Shown: positions 1-8,290 of the stretch, in pieces
How the letters are laid out: each line of letters begins with the position of its first letter
Numbering within the stretch: position 1 is the stretch's first letter
From: Marinobacter persicus
Lineage (GTDB): Bacteria > Pseudomonadota > Gammaproteobacteria > Pseudomonadales > Oleiphilaceae
Assembly: GCF_900114155.1 (NCBI RefSeq)
Contig: NZ_FOSC01000002.1
Span: 248,001-312,000, forward strand
DNA: 64,000 nt
Direction: 5' to 3'
Notes under the pieces: generated by a model
What the model was told of the DNA's origin: nothing
Databases searched by the model: none
The model's input: the letters and a program-made list of their open reading frames with translations, nothing else
Program-made: the position numbers and the translations under genes

Positions 1-512
1 GTTTCCTCAAGCAGGGTTCGATTTTCGACCTGTTCGGCTCCGTGAAAGCCAACAACCTCAAGCCGATGTTGTCGGTCAGCAAGAACAACATGGACCTTAC
101 CCGTTACCTGATCGGTGAAGTGTTCCAGTCCCACAAGGCGCGTGTTGATGCCTTGCGCAATTTCTTCCCGGAAGCGAAAGAAGAAGACTGGACCCTGCAG
201 ATGGCTGGCCAGCGTGTGCAGATCATCAAGGAAGCACCGGGCGGTGGCGGCAAGCTGGAGTTCGGTACCGAAATCGTTGCCGCGAAGGATGGCTCGCTCG
301 CTGCGTTGCTGGGCGCCTCCCCGGGTGCCTCTACTGCGGTGAACGCCATGATCAACGTCATCGAGCGCTGCTTCCCCGAGAAGTTGAAAACGGAATCCTG
401 GCAGGAGCGCATGCGTGAGCTGGTGCCGTCATACGGCCAGTCGCTGGTTGACGATGCAGAGCTGCTGCACAAGGTTCGTGAAAGAACCTTGTCGACCCTG
501 AAGCTGCGTTAA
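1..512 (+). CDS. mqo: malate:quinone oxidoreductase, C-terminal part (5' end outside window)
   Basis: Open from the left edge in the frame beginning at base 3, ending with TAA at 512. About 169 residues are visible. They match the C-terminal third of FAD-dependent malate:quinone oxidoreductase, including the GGGGKLEFGTEI strand and the LLGASPGASTAV segment, where the family closes its FAD/substrate site. The enzyme oxidises malate to oxaloacetate at the inner membrane and passes electrons to quinone. A clear intrinsic terminator follows, so this is the last gene of its transcript. The N-terminal FAD-binding motif lies outside the window and cannot be checked. Confidence 0.9.
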   Translation, partial: FLKQGSIFDLFGSVKANNLKPMLSVSKNNMDLTRYLIGEVFQSHKARVDALRNFFPEAKEEDWTLQMAGQRVQIIKEAPGGGGKLEFGTEIVAAKDGSLAALLGASPGASTAVNAMINVIERCFPEKLKTESWQERMRELVPSYGQSLVDDAELLHKVRERTLSTLKLR

Positions 513-560
513 AACGGTTGTGGCAAGTCTGGCGGAGCCAGGCTTGATCAGGGCCAGAAG

Positions 561-592
561 AGGGCACCGGATGCGTCGGGTGCCCTTTTTTT
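561..592 (+). terminator. intrinsic terminator after mqo
   Basis: An 8-bp perfect stem (AGGGCACC at 561-568 with GGTGCCCT at 579-586) is followed by a run of seven T. It lies about 50 bp after the mqo stop and separates mqo from the ATP-grasp gene. Confidence 0.85.
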
Positions 593-667
593 GTGCCTGA
601 AAAAGAAAGTTGCTTTTTGCAGGTAATGGGCCCACTGTTGAAGGACAACTTTCCAGGGAGATGGCCC

Positions 668-1900
668 GTGACACAACAAAATTTCAACCCCGAAAAAGGC
701 TATATAGCCCTGCTGGGCTGGAGCCTGAACGCGGTCGAGGCGGCAGACAAGTTTGACCGCCGATACGTGGTGGTTGCTCCGGACTGGGCGCAGGAATACT
801 GCGACAAGCACGAGATTCCTTATGTACCCTGGAACTTCGAGCGCCTGAATGACCGCTCTTTCGAAATAGCCCAAACACTCAAAGACATGGGGGTGGATGT
901 GGCCATCCCGCTGTTTGAGGAAACGGTGGAATGGGCTGGCGCCATCAATTCAGTGTTGATGAATAACCCGCGTTTGCTGGGCCAGGCCATGTTGCTGCGT
1001 GATAAGGCGCTTATGAAACGCCGGGCGCAGTTGGGAGGTATCCGGGTGGGCATTTTCGAGGAAGCTCACGACCGGGAAGACGTGATCCGTTTTCTCAAAC
1101 GGGTGAACCAGACGTTGCTCAAGCTGGATGGCGACCCCAACGACCCCATTCATCTGAAAGCGTTCGACAAGGCCGGTTGCCTGGGCCACCGGGTAATCCG
1201 GACACCGGACGAGGTAGACAGCATTCCCGACGAGGAATTCCCGGTGCTGATGGAATCGCATCTGGATGGCTGGGAGTTTGCGGTCGAGGCCTGGGTACAT
1301 AACGGGAAAATCCGGTTCCTCAATATCTCCGAGTACGTGACGCTGGGGTATTCGGTGTTCGTGCCCGCAACTCCGGATCTGGAAAAGTACCGTCCGCAAA
1401 TCACCGCCGAAATCGAGAAACTGATCAAGACCTTCGATATCGAGTTTGGCTTTATCCACCCGGAATACTTTGTCACCAGCGACGGCACCATGTACTTCGG
1501 TGAGGTGGCCTACCGCCCGCCCGGCTTCAAGGTGTTTGAGTTGTTGGAGCGGGCCTACGGCTTCAATGCCTATCAGGGGCTGATTCTGGCCTTTGATCCG
1601 AAAACCACCGAAGAGGAAATCACCGCCTTTTTCCCGAAAGAGGTGGTGGACGCTAAAGGGTATGCCGGTTGTTTCGGGGTATATCCGCGCCGTCGCGTGG
1701 TCAGTCGTCTGGAAATGCCGGAGGAAACCGAGAATCACGAGTATTTTGAGTCTCATGAACTGACCCCTCCCATCGAGGAAACCGTCACCAAACGCACCGC
1801 TTTCGGTACGCACTGGGGGCTGATTTACTTCTTTGGTGATGACCCGTACACCATGCGTGATCTGCTCAAGCACCAGGAAGACCTCGATTTCTATGTATAA
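668..1900 (+). CDS. ATP-grasp domain protein (putative carboxylate-amine ligase)
   Basis: About 410 residues. The GTG at 668 is preferred because AGGGAG (655-660) sits 7 bases upstream; an ATG at 629 would only add a poorly placed leader. The N-terminal part resembles a pre-ATP-grasp Rossmann-like domain (GYIALLGWSLNAVEAAD). The middle and C-terminal parts look like an ATP-grasp fold, with an LDGWEFAVEAWVHNGK strand and a terminal metal-binding type segment HPEYF...GEVAYRPPG. Family members join a carboxylate to an amine or thiol through an acylphosphate. The substrate cannot be told from sequence. The next gene follows after 52 bp on the same strand with no terminator between, suggesting co-transcription with the large protein of unknown function. 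Confidence 0.75.
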   Translation: MTQQNFNPEKGYIALLGWSLNAVEAADKFDRRYVVVAPDWAQEYCDKHEIPYVPWNFERLNDRSFEIAQTLKDMGVDVAIPLFEETVEWAGAINSVLMNNPRLLGQAMLLRDKALMKRRAQLGGIRVGIFEEAHDREDVIRFLKRVNQTLLKLDGDPNDPIHLKAFDKAGCLGHRVIRTPDEVDSIPDEEFPVLMESHLDGWEFAVEAWVHNGKIRFLNISEYVTLGYSVFVPATPDLEKYRPQITAEIEKLIKTFDIEFGFIHPEYFVTSDGTMYFGEVAYRPPGFKVFELLERAYGFNAYQGLILAFDPKTTEEEITAFFPKEVVDAKGYAGCFGVYPRRRVVSRLEMPEETENHEYFESHELTPPIEETVTKRTAFGTHWGLIYFFGDDPYTMRDLLKHQEDLDFYV

Positions 1901-1952
1901 TCGAGTCAGGAATTAACATCACGGGCCTGTTTCAGGCCCTGAGGACCTGAGT

Positions 1953-3977
1953 GTGAGCGACCCGCAACCGCCCGGCCCTGTGCCGGCAGTCAGCCTCGAC
2001 AAGCTATTGGCGAGGCTGGACGATGCCATTCTGGCGCTGGAAGATAGCCGGCCTTTTGCCAGGGCCGGCAAGCTGCCCAGGCTTTTTGATGTGATCCGAC
2101 GGGTACTTCAGCAGCCAGAAGGTATGGCTGCGATTGAATCCCGGGCCGAGCGGCTGGAGCAGGCCGGTGTGTTCGAGGGAACCGACTGGGCCGATCCGTC
2201 CATTCTGCTGCCGGCCCTGACTACCTCGTCGCTGCAAAGCCCGAACGCCGACACCGTGGTTGTTGAAGCGCTCAGCGAACTTCGGCTGCTGGCGATTGCC
2301 CGGGGTGAGTACCTGCATGATGGCTTTTCCGCGGAGCAGGCCCATCACTATCTCACCCAGGTGCTCGCGATCAATCTGGGCTTGTTGTTCGGCCTGACCG
2401 GTGAAGCCGAACGGGAGCAGGGCAAGCTGGCGCTGATCAGCCAGGGGCTGGTTCAATACGTGGCCAGTCACATCGGTTACGAGCAGGTGATTGACAGCCT
2501 GATTGAGGAGATCTGGCGGATCCTGGAGCAGCGGCCGATTCAGGTGGAACCGGTGCGCAAAATGATTACCCAGATTGCCCTGTGCCGGGCCGATCCGGGC
2601 ACGGACCTGGGCGGTGCCGGCCTTGGTGCCGACCGCTTGATTTCCAGTCTGTATGGCCCCACCCGGGCCTGCAGTGAAGATCCTGGCATCGTGGTCTATC
2701 AGCAAAGGCTGGAAAGCATGGACAGCCTGGCCTTGTATAACGAAGCCACCGGCTTTGCCCGCTCCATGCACGATACCGGCCTGGTGTCGCCCTATCATGC
2801 GGTGTTTATCCGCTTTGTTCTTGAGGAGGAAGAAGCGCTGGTCACCGAGGCGCTCGGTCTTTCCAGTACCGGCAGGGATTGTCTGTTGTGTTATCGGGAA
2901 CTGGTGCAAACACTTTTGCGTGAGGCGGTGTTCCCGGAGACCTGTCAGGGCATTTATGGCCTGGCCCTGCTTCTGGAGCGGGGGATCCTTTATCAGCCGC
3001 CGGTCGCACCTGCCCTGTGGCGGCAGATTCGTCTGTCATTGTGCCCGGAGGCCCGCGAGCGCCTGCAGTTGGCCTTCGGCTACCAGCCCCAGCCCGCTGC
3101 CTGGCTGCTGCAGGGGGTACTGAATGTGCTCGGCCAGCCGCTGGGTGTTGGGCAAGGCAACAACCCCACCTGCCAATCGGCCAGGGCGTTGTCCATGTGG
3201 GCCTACAATGACCCGGATTATCTGCTGCAGATGGTGGCCTGGGCGGTGCGTGATAACGAGATTATCATGCACTTTGAAGGGCAGCCGGTGTCCTCCGCCG
3301 AGAGCCAAGCTGGCGTTGCGCCCGAAGTCACCCTGGATCTTGATCCGGTTTCGCTGGTCGTGGTGCCGCACCTGGACCGGATCTACGCCGAAATGGGCCG
3401 GTTGTGCCTGGGCCGGGAGGGAGATCCCCATCGCTGGGTCAATCCGGAGTTCCATGGCTGGTCGTCCGGGCGCGGGTTTGCCATCAATGTGGATGTGGAA
3501 ACCGGCCAACTGGTAGAGCTGGAAACCTTTATCCGTCACTTTTATGCGTCTTACCATCCTTATTACAACGGCAATCAGCCGCTGATTCATCCGCAACCGG
3601 CGGGCATCGCGGTCACCGACAGCGCCGCCCGCTTTATCGGCTGGCATGCCATCACGATTTTGCGGGCCGCGCTGGACCCGGAAGGGGAAATGCGGGTGTA
3701 CTTCTTTAACCCCAACAATGACAGCGGCCAGAATTGGGGTGATGGCGTGACCGTCAGCACTTCCGGGCATGGGGAGCGTTTTGGCGAATCGTCCCTGCCG
3801 TTTGGTCAGTTCACCTCACGGCTGTATATCTACCATTTTGATCCGCTGGAGCGTGGTGAGCCGGCCGATGTGCCCGTGGAAGAGTTGCAGCAGGTCATTG
3901 CCCGGGTACACCAAAGCTGGGGCAAAAACCGAGTGCCGTCCCAGGGGCTGCAGGCGCAGCCAGGAGCCGCGGACTGA
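1953..3977 (+). CDS. conserved protein of unknown function, possible C-terminal papain-like (Cys-His-Asn) domain
   Basis: A 674-residue soluble protein with no signal peptide or membrane segment. It starts at GTG 1953 with GAGG about 10 bases upstream. I do not recognise the family. The N-terminal two thirds looks alpha-helical. The last 280 residues contain a Cys in an NPTCQSARALSMW context (C407), a His in GWHAITIL (H565) and an Asn in FFNPNNDSGQNWGDG (N586). This order and spacing resemble papain- or transglutaminase-fold hydrolases, where Cys starts a helix and His and Asn/Asp lie on following strands. That assignment is inference. It probably shares a transcript with the upstream ATP-grasp enzyme. 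Ligase/amidase pairs are known, for example in glutathionylspermidine metabolism, but no homology to that system is claimed. Confidence 0.6.
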   Translation: MSDPQPPGPVPAVSLDKLLARLDDAILALEDSRPFARAGKLPRLFDVIRRVLQQPEGMAAIESRAERLEQAGVFEGTDWADPSILLPALTTSSLQSPNADTVVVEALSELRLLAIARGEYLHDGFSAEQAHHYLTQVLAINLGLLFGLTGEAEREQGKLALISQGLVQYVASHIGYEQVIDSLIEEIWRILEQRPIQVEPVRKMITQIALCRADPGTDLGGAGLGADRLISSLYGPTRACSEDPGIVVYQQRLESMDSLALYNEATGFARSMHDTGLVSPYHAVFIRFVLEEEEALVTEALGLSSTGRDCLLCYRELVQTLLREAVFPETCQGIYGLALLLERGILYQPPVAPALWRQIRLSLCPEARERLQLAFGYQPQPAAWLLQGVLNVLGQPLGVGQGNNPTCQSARALSMWAYNDPDYLLQMVAWAVRDNEIIMHFEGQPVSSAESQAGVAPEVTLDLDPVSLVVVPHLDRIYAEMGRLCLGREGDPHRWVNPEFHGWSSGRGFAINVDVETGQLVELETFIRHFYASYHPYYNGNQPLIHPQPAGIAVTDSAARFIGWHAITILRAALDPEGEMRVYFFNPNNDSGQNWGDGVTVSTSGHGERFGESSLPFGQFTSRLYIYHFDPLERGEPADVPVEELQQVIARVHQSWGKNRVPSQGLQAQPGAAD

Positions 3978-4007
3978 AGCCGGACGGCGCTGCCTGTCTG
4001 GAAGGAA

Positions 4008-4898
4008 TCAGCTGGTGTGTTCGCCGGCGGCCCGGAGCATGGCGTGCAGCAGCTCGTCTGCATCGAACTTGGTCAGGGCCTCGTTGGCTCCTACCTGGTT
4101 GGCGTAACTCAGGCTCATCTCACTGTTCAGGGAGGTGTGCAGAATGATGTACGGCTGTTTGAGGCTTTTATTGTCGCGGATGTTGAACGTCAGTTCGTAA
4201 CCGTCCAGGCCTGGCATTTCAATATCGCTGACCAGGATGTCAATCGGCTGTCCCAGCTCGTGTTCTCTCACCAGCACCTGCATCGCTTCGTCGCCATTGG
4301 TGGTGACATGGTAGGAAATATCCTTGGCATCCAGCACATCTGATAGCTGCTTGCGTGCCACCATGGAGTCATCCACCAGCAGGATGTTCAGATTCCGCAG
4401 GGTTTCGATTTCCATGGGTGAGAGCAATACCTCGCGGGCATCGACCGACTCGGGATACACCTTCGCCAGAAGCAGCTCCACGTCCAGCAACTGAATGATA
4501 TCGCCGTCTATATCCAGCAGGCCGGTGATGAACGCGTTGGTGCCCAGGGCCCTGGGTGGCGGCATTACCGTTTTCCAGTCGGTTTCGATGATGCGGTTCA
4601 CGCTGCGCACCATAAAACCAATTTCCCGGCGCTGGATGTCGGTGATGATGATCGAGCCTTCCTGCTGCTCTTCCCGGGACATGGCCGGATAGCCCACCGC
4701 CGCCGCCATATCAATAACCGGCACGGCCGACCCCCGGAAGGTTGCGGTGCCGATCACTGCATGGTGACTCTGGGGCAGGTGAGTCAGCTTCTGCAGGGGC
4801 AGTATTTCCCGGATCTTGAGAGTGCCAAGGCCAAACAGGCGCGATCCGAACAGGCGGAACAGCAGGAGTTTCTGGGTCTGTTTCGCTTTGCTCGACAT
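4008..4898 (-). CDS. cheV: chemotaxis protein CheV (CheW domain plus receiver domain)
   Basis: About 296 residues. The N-terminal CheW-like coupling domain spans roughly residues 8-150. The C-terminal response-regulator receiver spans about 170-296, with the acidic pair in LLVDDS, phosphoacceptor D225 in SDIEMPG and the conserved Lys in LTKFD (K277). CheV couples receptors to CheA and is thought to act in adaptation through phosphorylation. The start at 4898 (MSSKAKQ) is chosen because AAGGA lies 7 bases upstream; the ATG six bases earlier is too close to that site. It is convergent with the upstream large gene and stands alone, not in a che operon. Confidence 0.9.
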   Translation of the reverse strand: MSSKAKQTQKLLLFRLFGSRLFGLGTLKIREILPLQKLTHLPQSHHAVIGTATFRGSAVPVIDMAAAVGYPAMSREEQQEGSIIITDIQRREIGFMVRSVNRIIETDWKTVMPPPRALGTNAFITGLLDIDGDIIQLLDVELLLAKVYPESVDAREVLLSPMEIETLRNLNILLVDDSMVARKQLSDVLDAKDISYHVTTNGDEAMQVLVREHELGQPIDILVSDIEMPGLDGYELTFNIRDNKSLKQPYIILHTSLNSEMSLSYANQVGANEALTKFDADELLHAMLRAAGEHTS

Positions 4899-5035
4899 AA
4901 ACATATCCTTGCACGTTGGCAGGCGTAAGCGCCTGTCCGGTAACTGGAAAACCGATAAATGTATCAGGATGCCGGCCGGTCTGGCCACACACCCTGCTTA
5001 TAGTAGCAGCTTTGCCGGCGACATGAAGGCCATGC

Positions 5036-5644
5036 TCACCAGGGCAGGTTGGCAAGGATAAACCAGCCGGTGCCACCGGTAACCGCCAGGGCAATCAAAG
5101 CCAGTAAGCCGTCTTTGGCAACGATTGACAGGCCAAAAGCCGCAAGCGCCAGCCCGCCGCCAGTGGCGCTGAACGGGATCAGCTCCATCAATGGCGTGGC
5201 GAGCGCAACAGCCATACATACGATGGCCATCAGGTATTGGCCTACTCCACTGACCAGCCAGGGCAGACGAGGCCTGGTCCAGCGATCGACGAAGGCGGCA
5301 GGCCGCCTTGCCCAGCGTAATCCCCGTAAAAGTTTGTCCCGGGATAATGAGCGTCTGGCCAGTTTGCCCGGCAACCAGATGGTGTGGCGCTGGAACAGGC
5401 GCTGCCCCAGCGTCAACAATACCAGCAGTGCCATCAGGGTGGGTACGCCGGGAATGTCACCAATCAGTGGCGCCACGATGATCAGCCCGGCCACCAGCAC
5501 CACCGGCCCGAACGAACGTTCGCCAACGGCAAGCAGTATGTCGTGCACCGAAACCTGCGCCCGGGACTCTGAGTGGCTGTGAATGCGCTCGAGGAGCTCT
5601 TGAAGGTTGCCCGGATCTTTTGCCTGGTGAGGAGCGTGACTCAT
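5036..5644 (-). CDS. exopolysaccharide synthesis protein, ExoD family
   Basis: About 202 residues from ATG 5644. It contains the ExoD-type pattern: a short N-terminal segment followed by a GERSFGPVVLVAGLI helix, an IPGVPT turn and several further membrane segments ending in GWFILANLPW. ExoD proteins are inner-membrane proteins linked to exopolysaccharide production in rhizobia; the biochemical role is unknown. A longer reading frame runs upstream to 5788, but those extra codons lie in the duplicated ssrA 3' end and terminator, so they are not coding. Before island insertion this gene lay directly downstream of ssrA. Confidence 0.8.
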   Translation of the reverse strand: MSHAPHQAKDPGNLQELLERIHSHSESRAQVSVHDILLAVGERSFGPVVLVAGLIIVAPLIGDIPGVPTLMALLVLLTLGQRLFQRHTIWLPGKLARRSLSRDKLLRGLRWARRPAAFVDRWTRPRLPWLVSGVGQYLMAIVCMAVALATPLMELIPFSATGGGLALAAFGLSIVAKDGLLALIALAVTGGTGWFILANLPW

Positions 5645-5678
5645 GTGCCGTGGCTCGGGATTGGGTGGGTCATAAACG

Positions 5679-5707
5679 AAAAAAGCCCCTGAAATCAGGG
5701 GCTTTTT
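5679..5707. terminator. duplicated ssrA-type terminator at the left island boundary
   Basis: AAGCCCCTGA and TCAGGGGCTT form the stem, with A-runs on the left and T-runs on the right, so it can act on either strand. The same hairpin with one loop change sits beside ssrA at 11795-11820. This copy is probably the original chromosomal ssrA terminator, pushed away by island insertion. Confidence 0.75.
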
Positions 5708-5712
5708 CTGGT

Positions 5713-5743
5713 TGTTTGGTGGAGACGGCGGGAATTGAACCCG
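5713..5743. repeat. left attachment-site repeat (ssrA 3' end fragment)
   Basis: 31 bp identical to 11830-11860. It contains the tmRNA 3' acceptor end (complement of CCACCA) and T-arm. After base 5743 the similarity to ssrA ends. Together with the hairpin to its left it makes a 70-bp direct repeat flanking the island. Confidence 0.9.
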
Positions 5744-5869
5744 GCGTCTAAGGCTTTTGCAGCACCACACCAAACCACAGAGCCTCACAAATCAGGGAGT
5801 TAAAAAAATACCGTAACACAGTAAGCCACACAAAACCGCACCGGCGTTGACACTTTGTTGACACTGGAG

Positions 5870-6673
5870 TTAGGGCGCCTCTTTCAGCAGTAGCCGAAAA
5901 TAAGCGAGCGTATTTTCGTACGTTTCGAGGAATTGCTGGCTTTCTTTATCTAGGGAATTCTTCCACTCAAAAGGTAGTGCATCAGCTTTGCTGAGACAGA
6001 AAAAAGTTTCCAGGTGCTTACTAATGAAAACCCGATAACGATTTGTAGCGGTTGGGAATGTTTTTAGTGTCATGATTTGGTCAAATAGGAGTTTGAATAG
6101 GTGTCCCAGTTCTTCGTTCCTACTATTAATGAACATTGACCTACTAGATAGGTCAAAACCTGGATGAAGGAAGGCGATGGATTGAGGCCACTTTTCCAAA
6201 AATGCCTCTAATGGTATTTCTAAGAAATCCCCATATTTCTCGTCATAGGCAACCAAGGTGTCGTCTTTTCTTAACTTTATTTCTTGCTCTATTTCTTTAA
6301 TGGAAGCAACAATGTCATCGATTTTTGCCTGTGAATCGAAGTGTTGAACTTGAGCCTCCGCGGCAGCACTAGCCTTTGCTACTTCTTGGCGTGTTAATTG
6401 CAATTCTTCCTTTGAGATTCTTAACGCTTTGCTCTGGATTCCAATCGTCAACAAAAGAGCAAGCAGGCCTGTTAAGGAGACTAGAGCGCCGACCGACCCT
6501 CCCACGAAATCCCCAAATTCCGCCCATTGGGTATGGTCTTTTGTGATATCACCATTAAAATGCTGGGAGTATAGAACTAGGAAAGTCGCTGCTAGGACAA
6601 CGTTTATAGCAAACAGTCCTCCTAGCCAATTCATGAAGTTTTTGTGATCTTGCTCTGTTGCATTCTCTGCCAT
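5870..6673 (-). CDS. two-helix membrane protein, possible AbiC-like phage abortive-infection protein
   Basis: About 267 residues from ATG 6673, with AAGGG 10 bases upstream; a TTG at 6682 is too close to that site. Two membrane helices lie near the N-terminus (around residues 12-35 and 50-75). The second begins with DFVGG and ends in LLLTIGIQ. A long charged helix follows (ISKEELQLTRQEV) and reads as coiled coil. The rest looks like a soluble helical domain. The DF(V/I)GG helix followed by a KEEL/REEL coiled coil resembles the proteins grouped as putative phage abortive-infection proteins (putAbiC). This is recognised by pattern, not by alignment. It is AT-rich and sits first inside the island. 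Confidence 0.55.
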   Translation of the reverse strand: MAENATEQDHKNFMNWLGGLFAINVVLAATFLVLYSQHFNGDITKDHTQWAEFGDFVGGSVGALVSLTGLLALLLTIGIQSKALRISKEELQLTRQEVAKASAAAEAQVQHFDSQAKIDDIVASIKEIEQEIKLRKDDTLVAYDEKYGDFLEIPLEAFLEKWPQSIAFLHPGFDLSSRSMFINSRNEELGHLFKLLFDQIMTLKTFPTATNRYRVFISKHLETFFCLSKADALPFEWKNSLDKESQQFLETYENTLAYFRLLLKEAP

Positions 6674-6741
6674 TGGTGGCAATCCCTTGTTAATCAGTTT
6701 CCTAATGATACGTGTCGGTGTAGTCTACGGTAGTTCGGCCA

Positions 6742-7602
6742 ATGCCGTCATCGTCTTCCATTCGGAAAAGGAGAGCCGCTATCTTTAACTTCCAGCCAGG
6801 TCAGGTCTACAAACGCCGCAAAGACATTCACTCCGTATTCGGAGGGCAACAGCAAGGCGGCATATCCACCCCCAAAGCTCACCCTGTCATTTTTGCCTTT
6901 ACCGGTTCGGCCGGAAGCCAGCACGGCTATGAAGACGGCTGGACATAAGATGGAGTCTTCAACTACTTCGGTGAAGGCCAGGTCGGACCAATGACCTTTT
7001 CGTCCGGCAACAAAGCGATCAGGGATCACCTGAAAAACGGCAAGGAACTCCTGCTTTTTGAAAAGCTCCGCCACGACGGTTCAGTTCGATTCATGGGTAG
7101 CTTCGTCTACTCAGGCTACGAGTACCGGGAAGCACCTGATACCAACAAGGAAATGCGGCAAGCGATCGTGTTTCATCTTTTGCCGATTGAGGACTTTAGC
7201 ACTACCAGCACAGAAGACCAGCAAACAGAAACATCATTAGCAGAGCTCCGAAATCGCGCCTATAACGACCGGCAGACTACCGAACCGACCGCGACAACGA
7301 ACGTAAAGAAACAGGTTTTCCAGAGAAGTGCAGCCGTGAAAGCCTATGCCCGGCGCCGAGCTGATGGTGTTTGCGAAAACTGCGATACGCCCGCCCTTTT
7401 CACCAGCTCTAACGGTGAACCGTTTTTGGAAGTGCACCATATTCTGCGGTTATCCGACGGCGGCCCCGATCGGCAGGACCATGTGGCGGCCATCTGCCCG
7501 AATTGCCATAGAGCCGCACACCATGCGGAAAACAAGCAGGTAATTAACAAACAGCTTCTTGCTCACATTGCTGAGAAAGAGGCTTCATTTGGACCGGCCT
7601 GA
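6742..7602 (+). pseudogene. HNH endonuclease gene (possible SRA/YDG-like N-terminal domain) interrupted by one in-frame stop
   Basis: The frame from ATG 6742 encodes an N-terminal domain typical of a family of HNH nucleases (QVYKRRKDIHSVFGGQ, GGISTP, FTGSAG, GYEDGW). It then meets TAA at 6946-6948 and continues in the same frame with DGVFNYFGEGQVGPM and FSSGNKAIRDHL. The C-terminal HNH domain follows (VCENCD, EVHHI, CPNCHRAAHH). Family proteins run straight through this point, so a single nonsense codon seems to have split a gene of about 286 residues. A shorter product could restart at ATG 6991 (203 residues, HNH domain intact). The central Asn of the HNH motif appears replaced (DRQDH). The GYEDGW...GEGQ pattern recalls SRA/YDG modified-base readers, hence a possible type IV restriction origin. 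Confidence 0.7.
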
Positions 7603-7637
7603 TTTACGGTGCATGGCCTAGTTTCAAGGAATGAATA

Positions 7638-8048
7638 ATGTCTTGGCTAAAAATCTATTCTGCAGTTCTGGCCGCTATCCTTACTGCCTGGGTAATCATC
7701 TCGGTGGTAACTCTGGCTATCTGGTCGGCTTACCTTGATCATCAAATGGCGTCACTAAAAAGCCACTTTGAGCAATTCCAGGACGAGATGTCTTCCGTTA
7801 CCGGAGGTGATATTTCACCCCAGTTTGGTGTTGTGGAGAGAACGCCGACCCCGGCAAAAGAGCCTGAACAGCCGTCGGCAACGGAACGCTCAAAGCCAAC
7901 CACTTCAGCCAGTGCAGTACAAACCAATAAAAAGATGTGTGAGTTCTGGCGGGCTGAGTACCAGAAGGATGCTACTCGTCAAAATGAAGGCTTCATGGAA
8001 ATGGCGTGTATTCGGTACCGAAAGAGCTTGAGGGAACTGCAGCAGTAG
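7638..8048 (+). CDS. small membrane-anchored protein of unknown function
   Basis: 136 residues, starting at ATG 7638 with AAGGA 7 bases upstream. One long hydrophobic helix spans about residues 8-32. A soluble part follows, with a Pro/Thr/Ser-rich linker around residues 70-100 and a charged C-terminal helix containing two Cys (MCEFWRAEYQ and MACIRYR). I do not recognise it. It lies 35 bp after the broken HNH gene on the same strand and could belong to the same cargo unit. Confidence 0.55.
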   Translation: MSWLKIYSAVLAAILTAWVIISVVTLAIWSAYLDHQMASLKSHFEQFQDEMSSVTGGDISPQFGVVERTPTPAKEPEQPSATERSKPTTSASAVQTNKKMCEFWRAEYQKDATRQNEGFMEMACIRYRKSLRELQQ

Positions 8049-8290
8049 AGTCCCATGCTGTTGTGGCGTCTTTGTGCGAAATTTCTTACGTAAACTGAAG
8101 ATATTGCCTCTAAAAATCGCGGCTGAGCCCTGTAGGTTATGAGTTGAGCCCGCTGGTCAGGACGACCGGGGCTCAGTGCTGACAGGATGTCTTGGCGAGC
8201 GCGACACCTGCATAGTGGTGTGACCTCAGGGAGAGGCCTGCTTCAAGTTTTGTATTGGAAAATAAATCTTTATCTATGCATTAAAGTGCT
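8049..8290. other. non-coding gap inside the island
   Basis: No convincing gene. An imperfect hairpin (GAGCCC...GGTC paired with GACC...GGGCTC) lies around 8143-8176, between the ends of two convergent genes. It lacks a T-run, so its role as a terminator is uncertain. Confidence 0.4.

Noticed and set aside
5645..5788. N-terminal extension of the ExoD-family gene
   Set aside because: The extra codons come from the duplicated ssrA end and its terminator; the family starts near the ATG at 5644.
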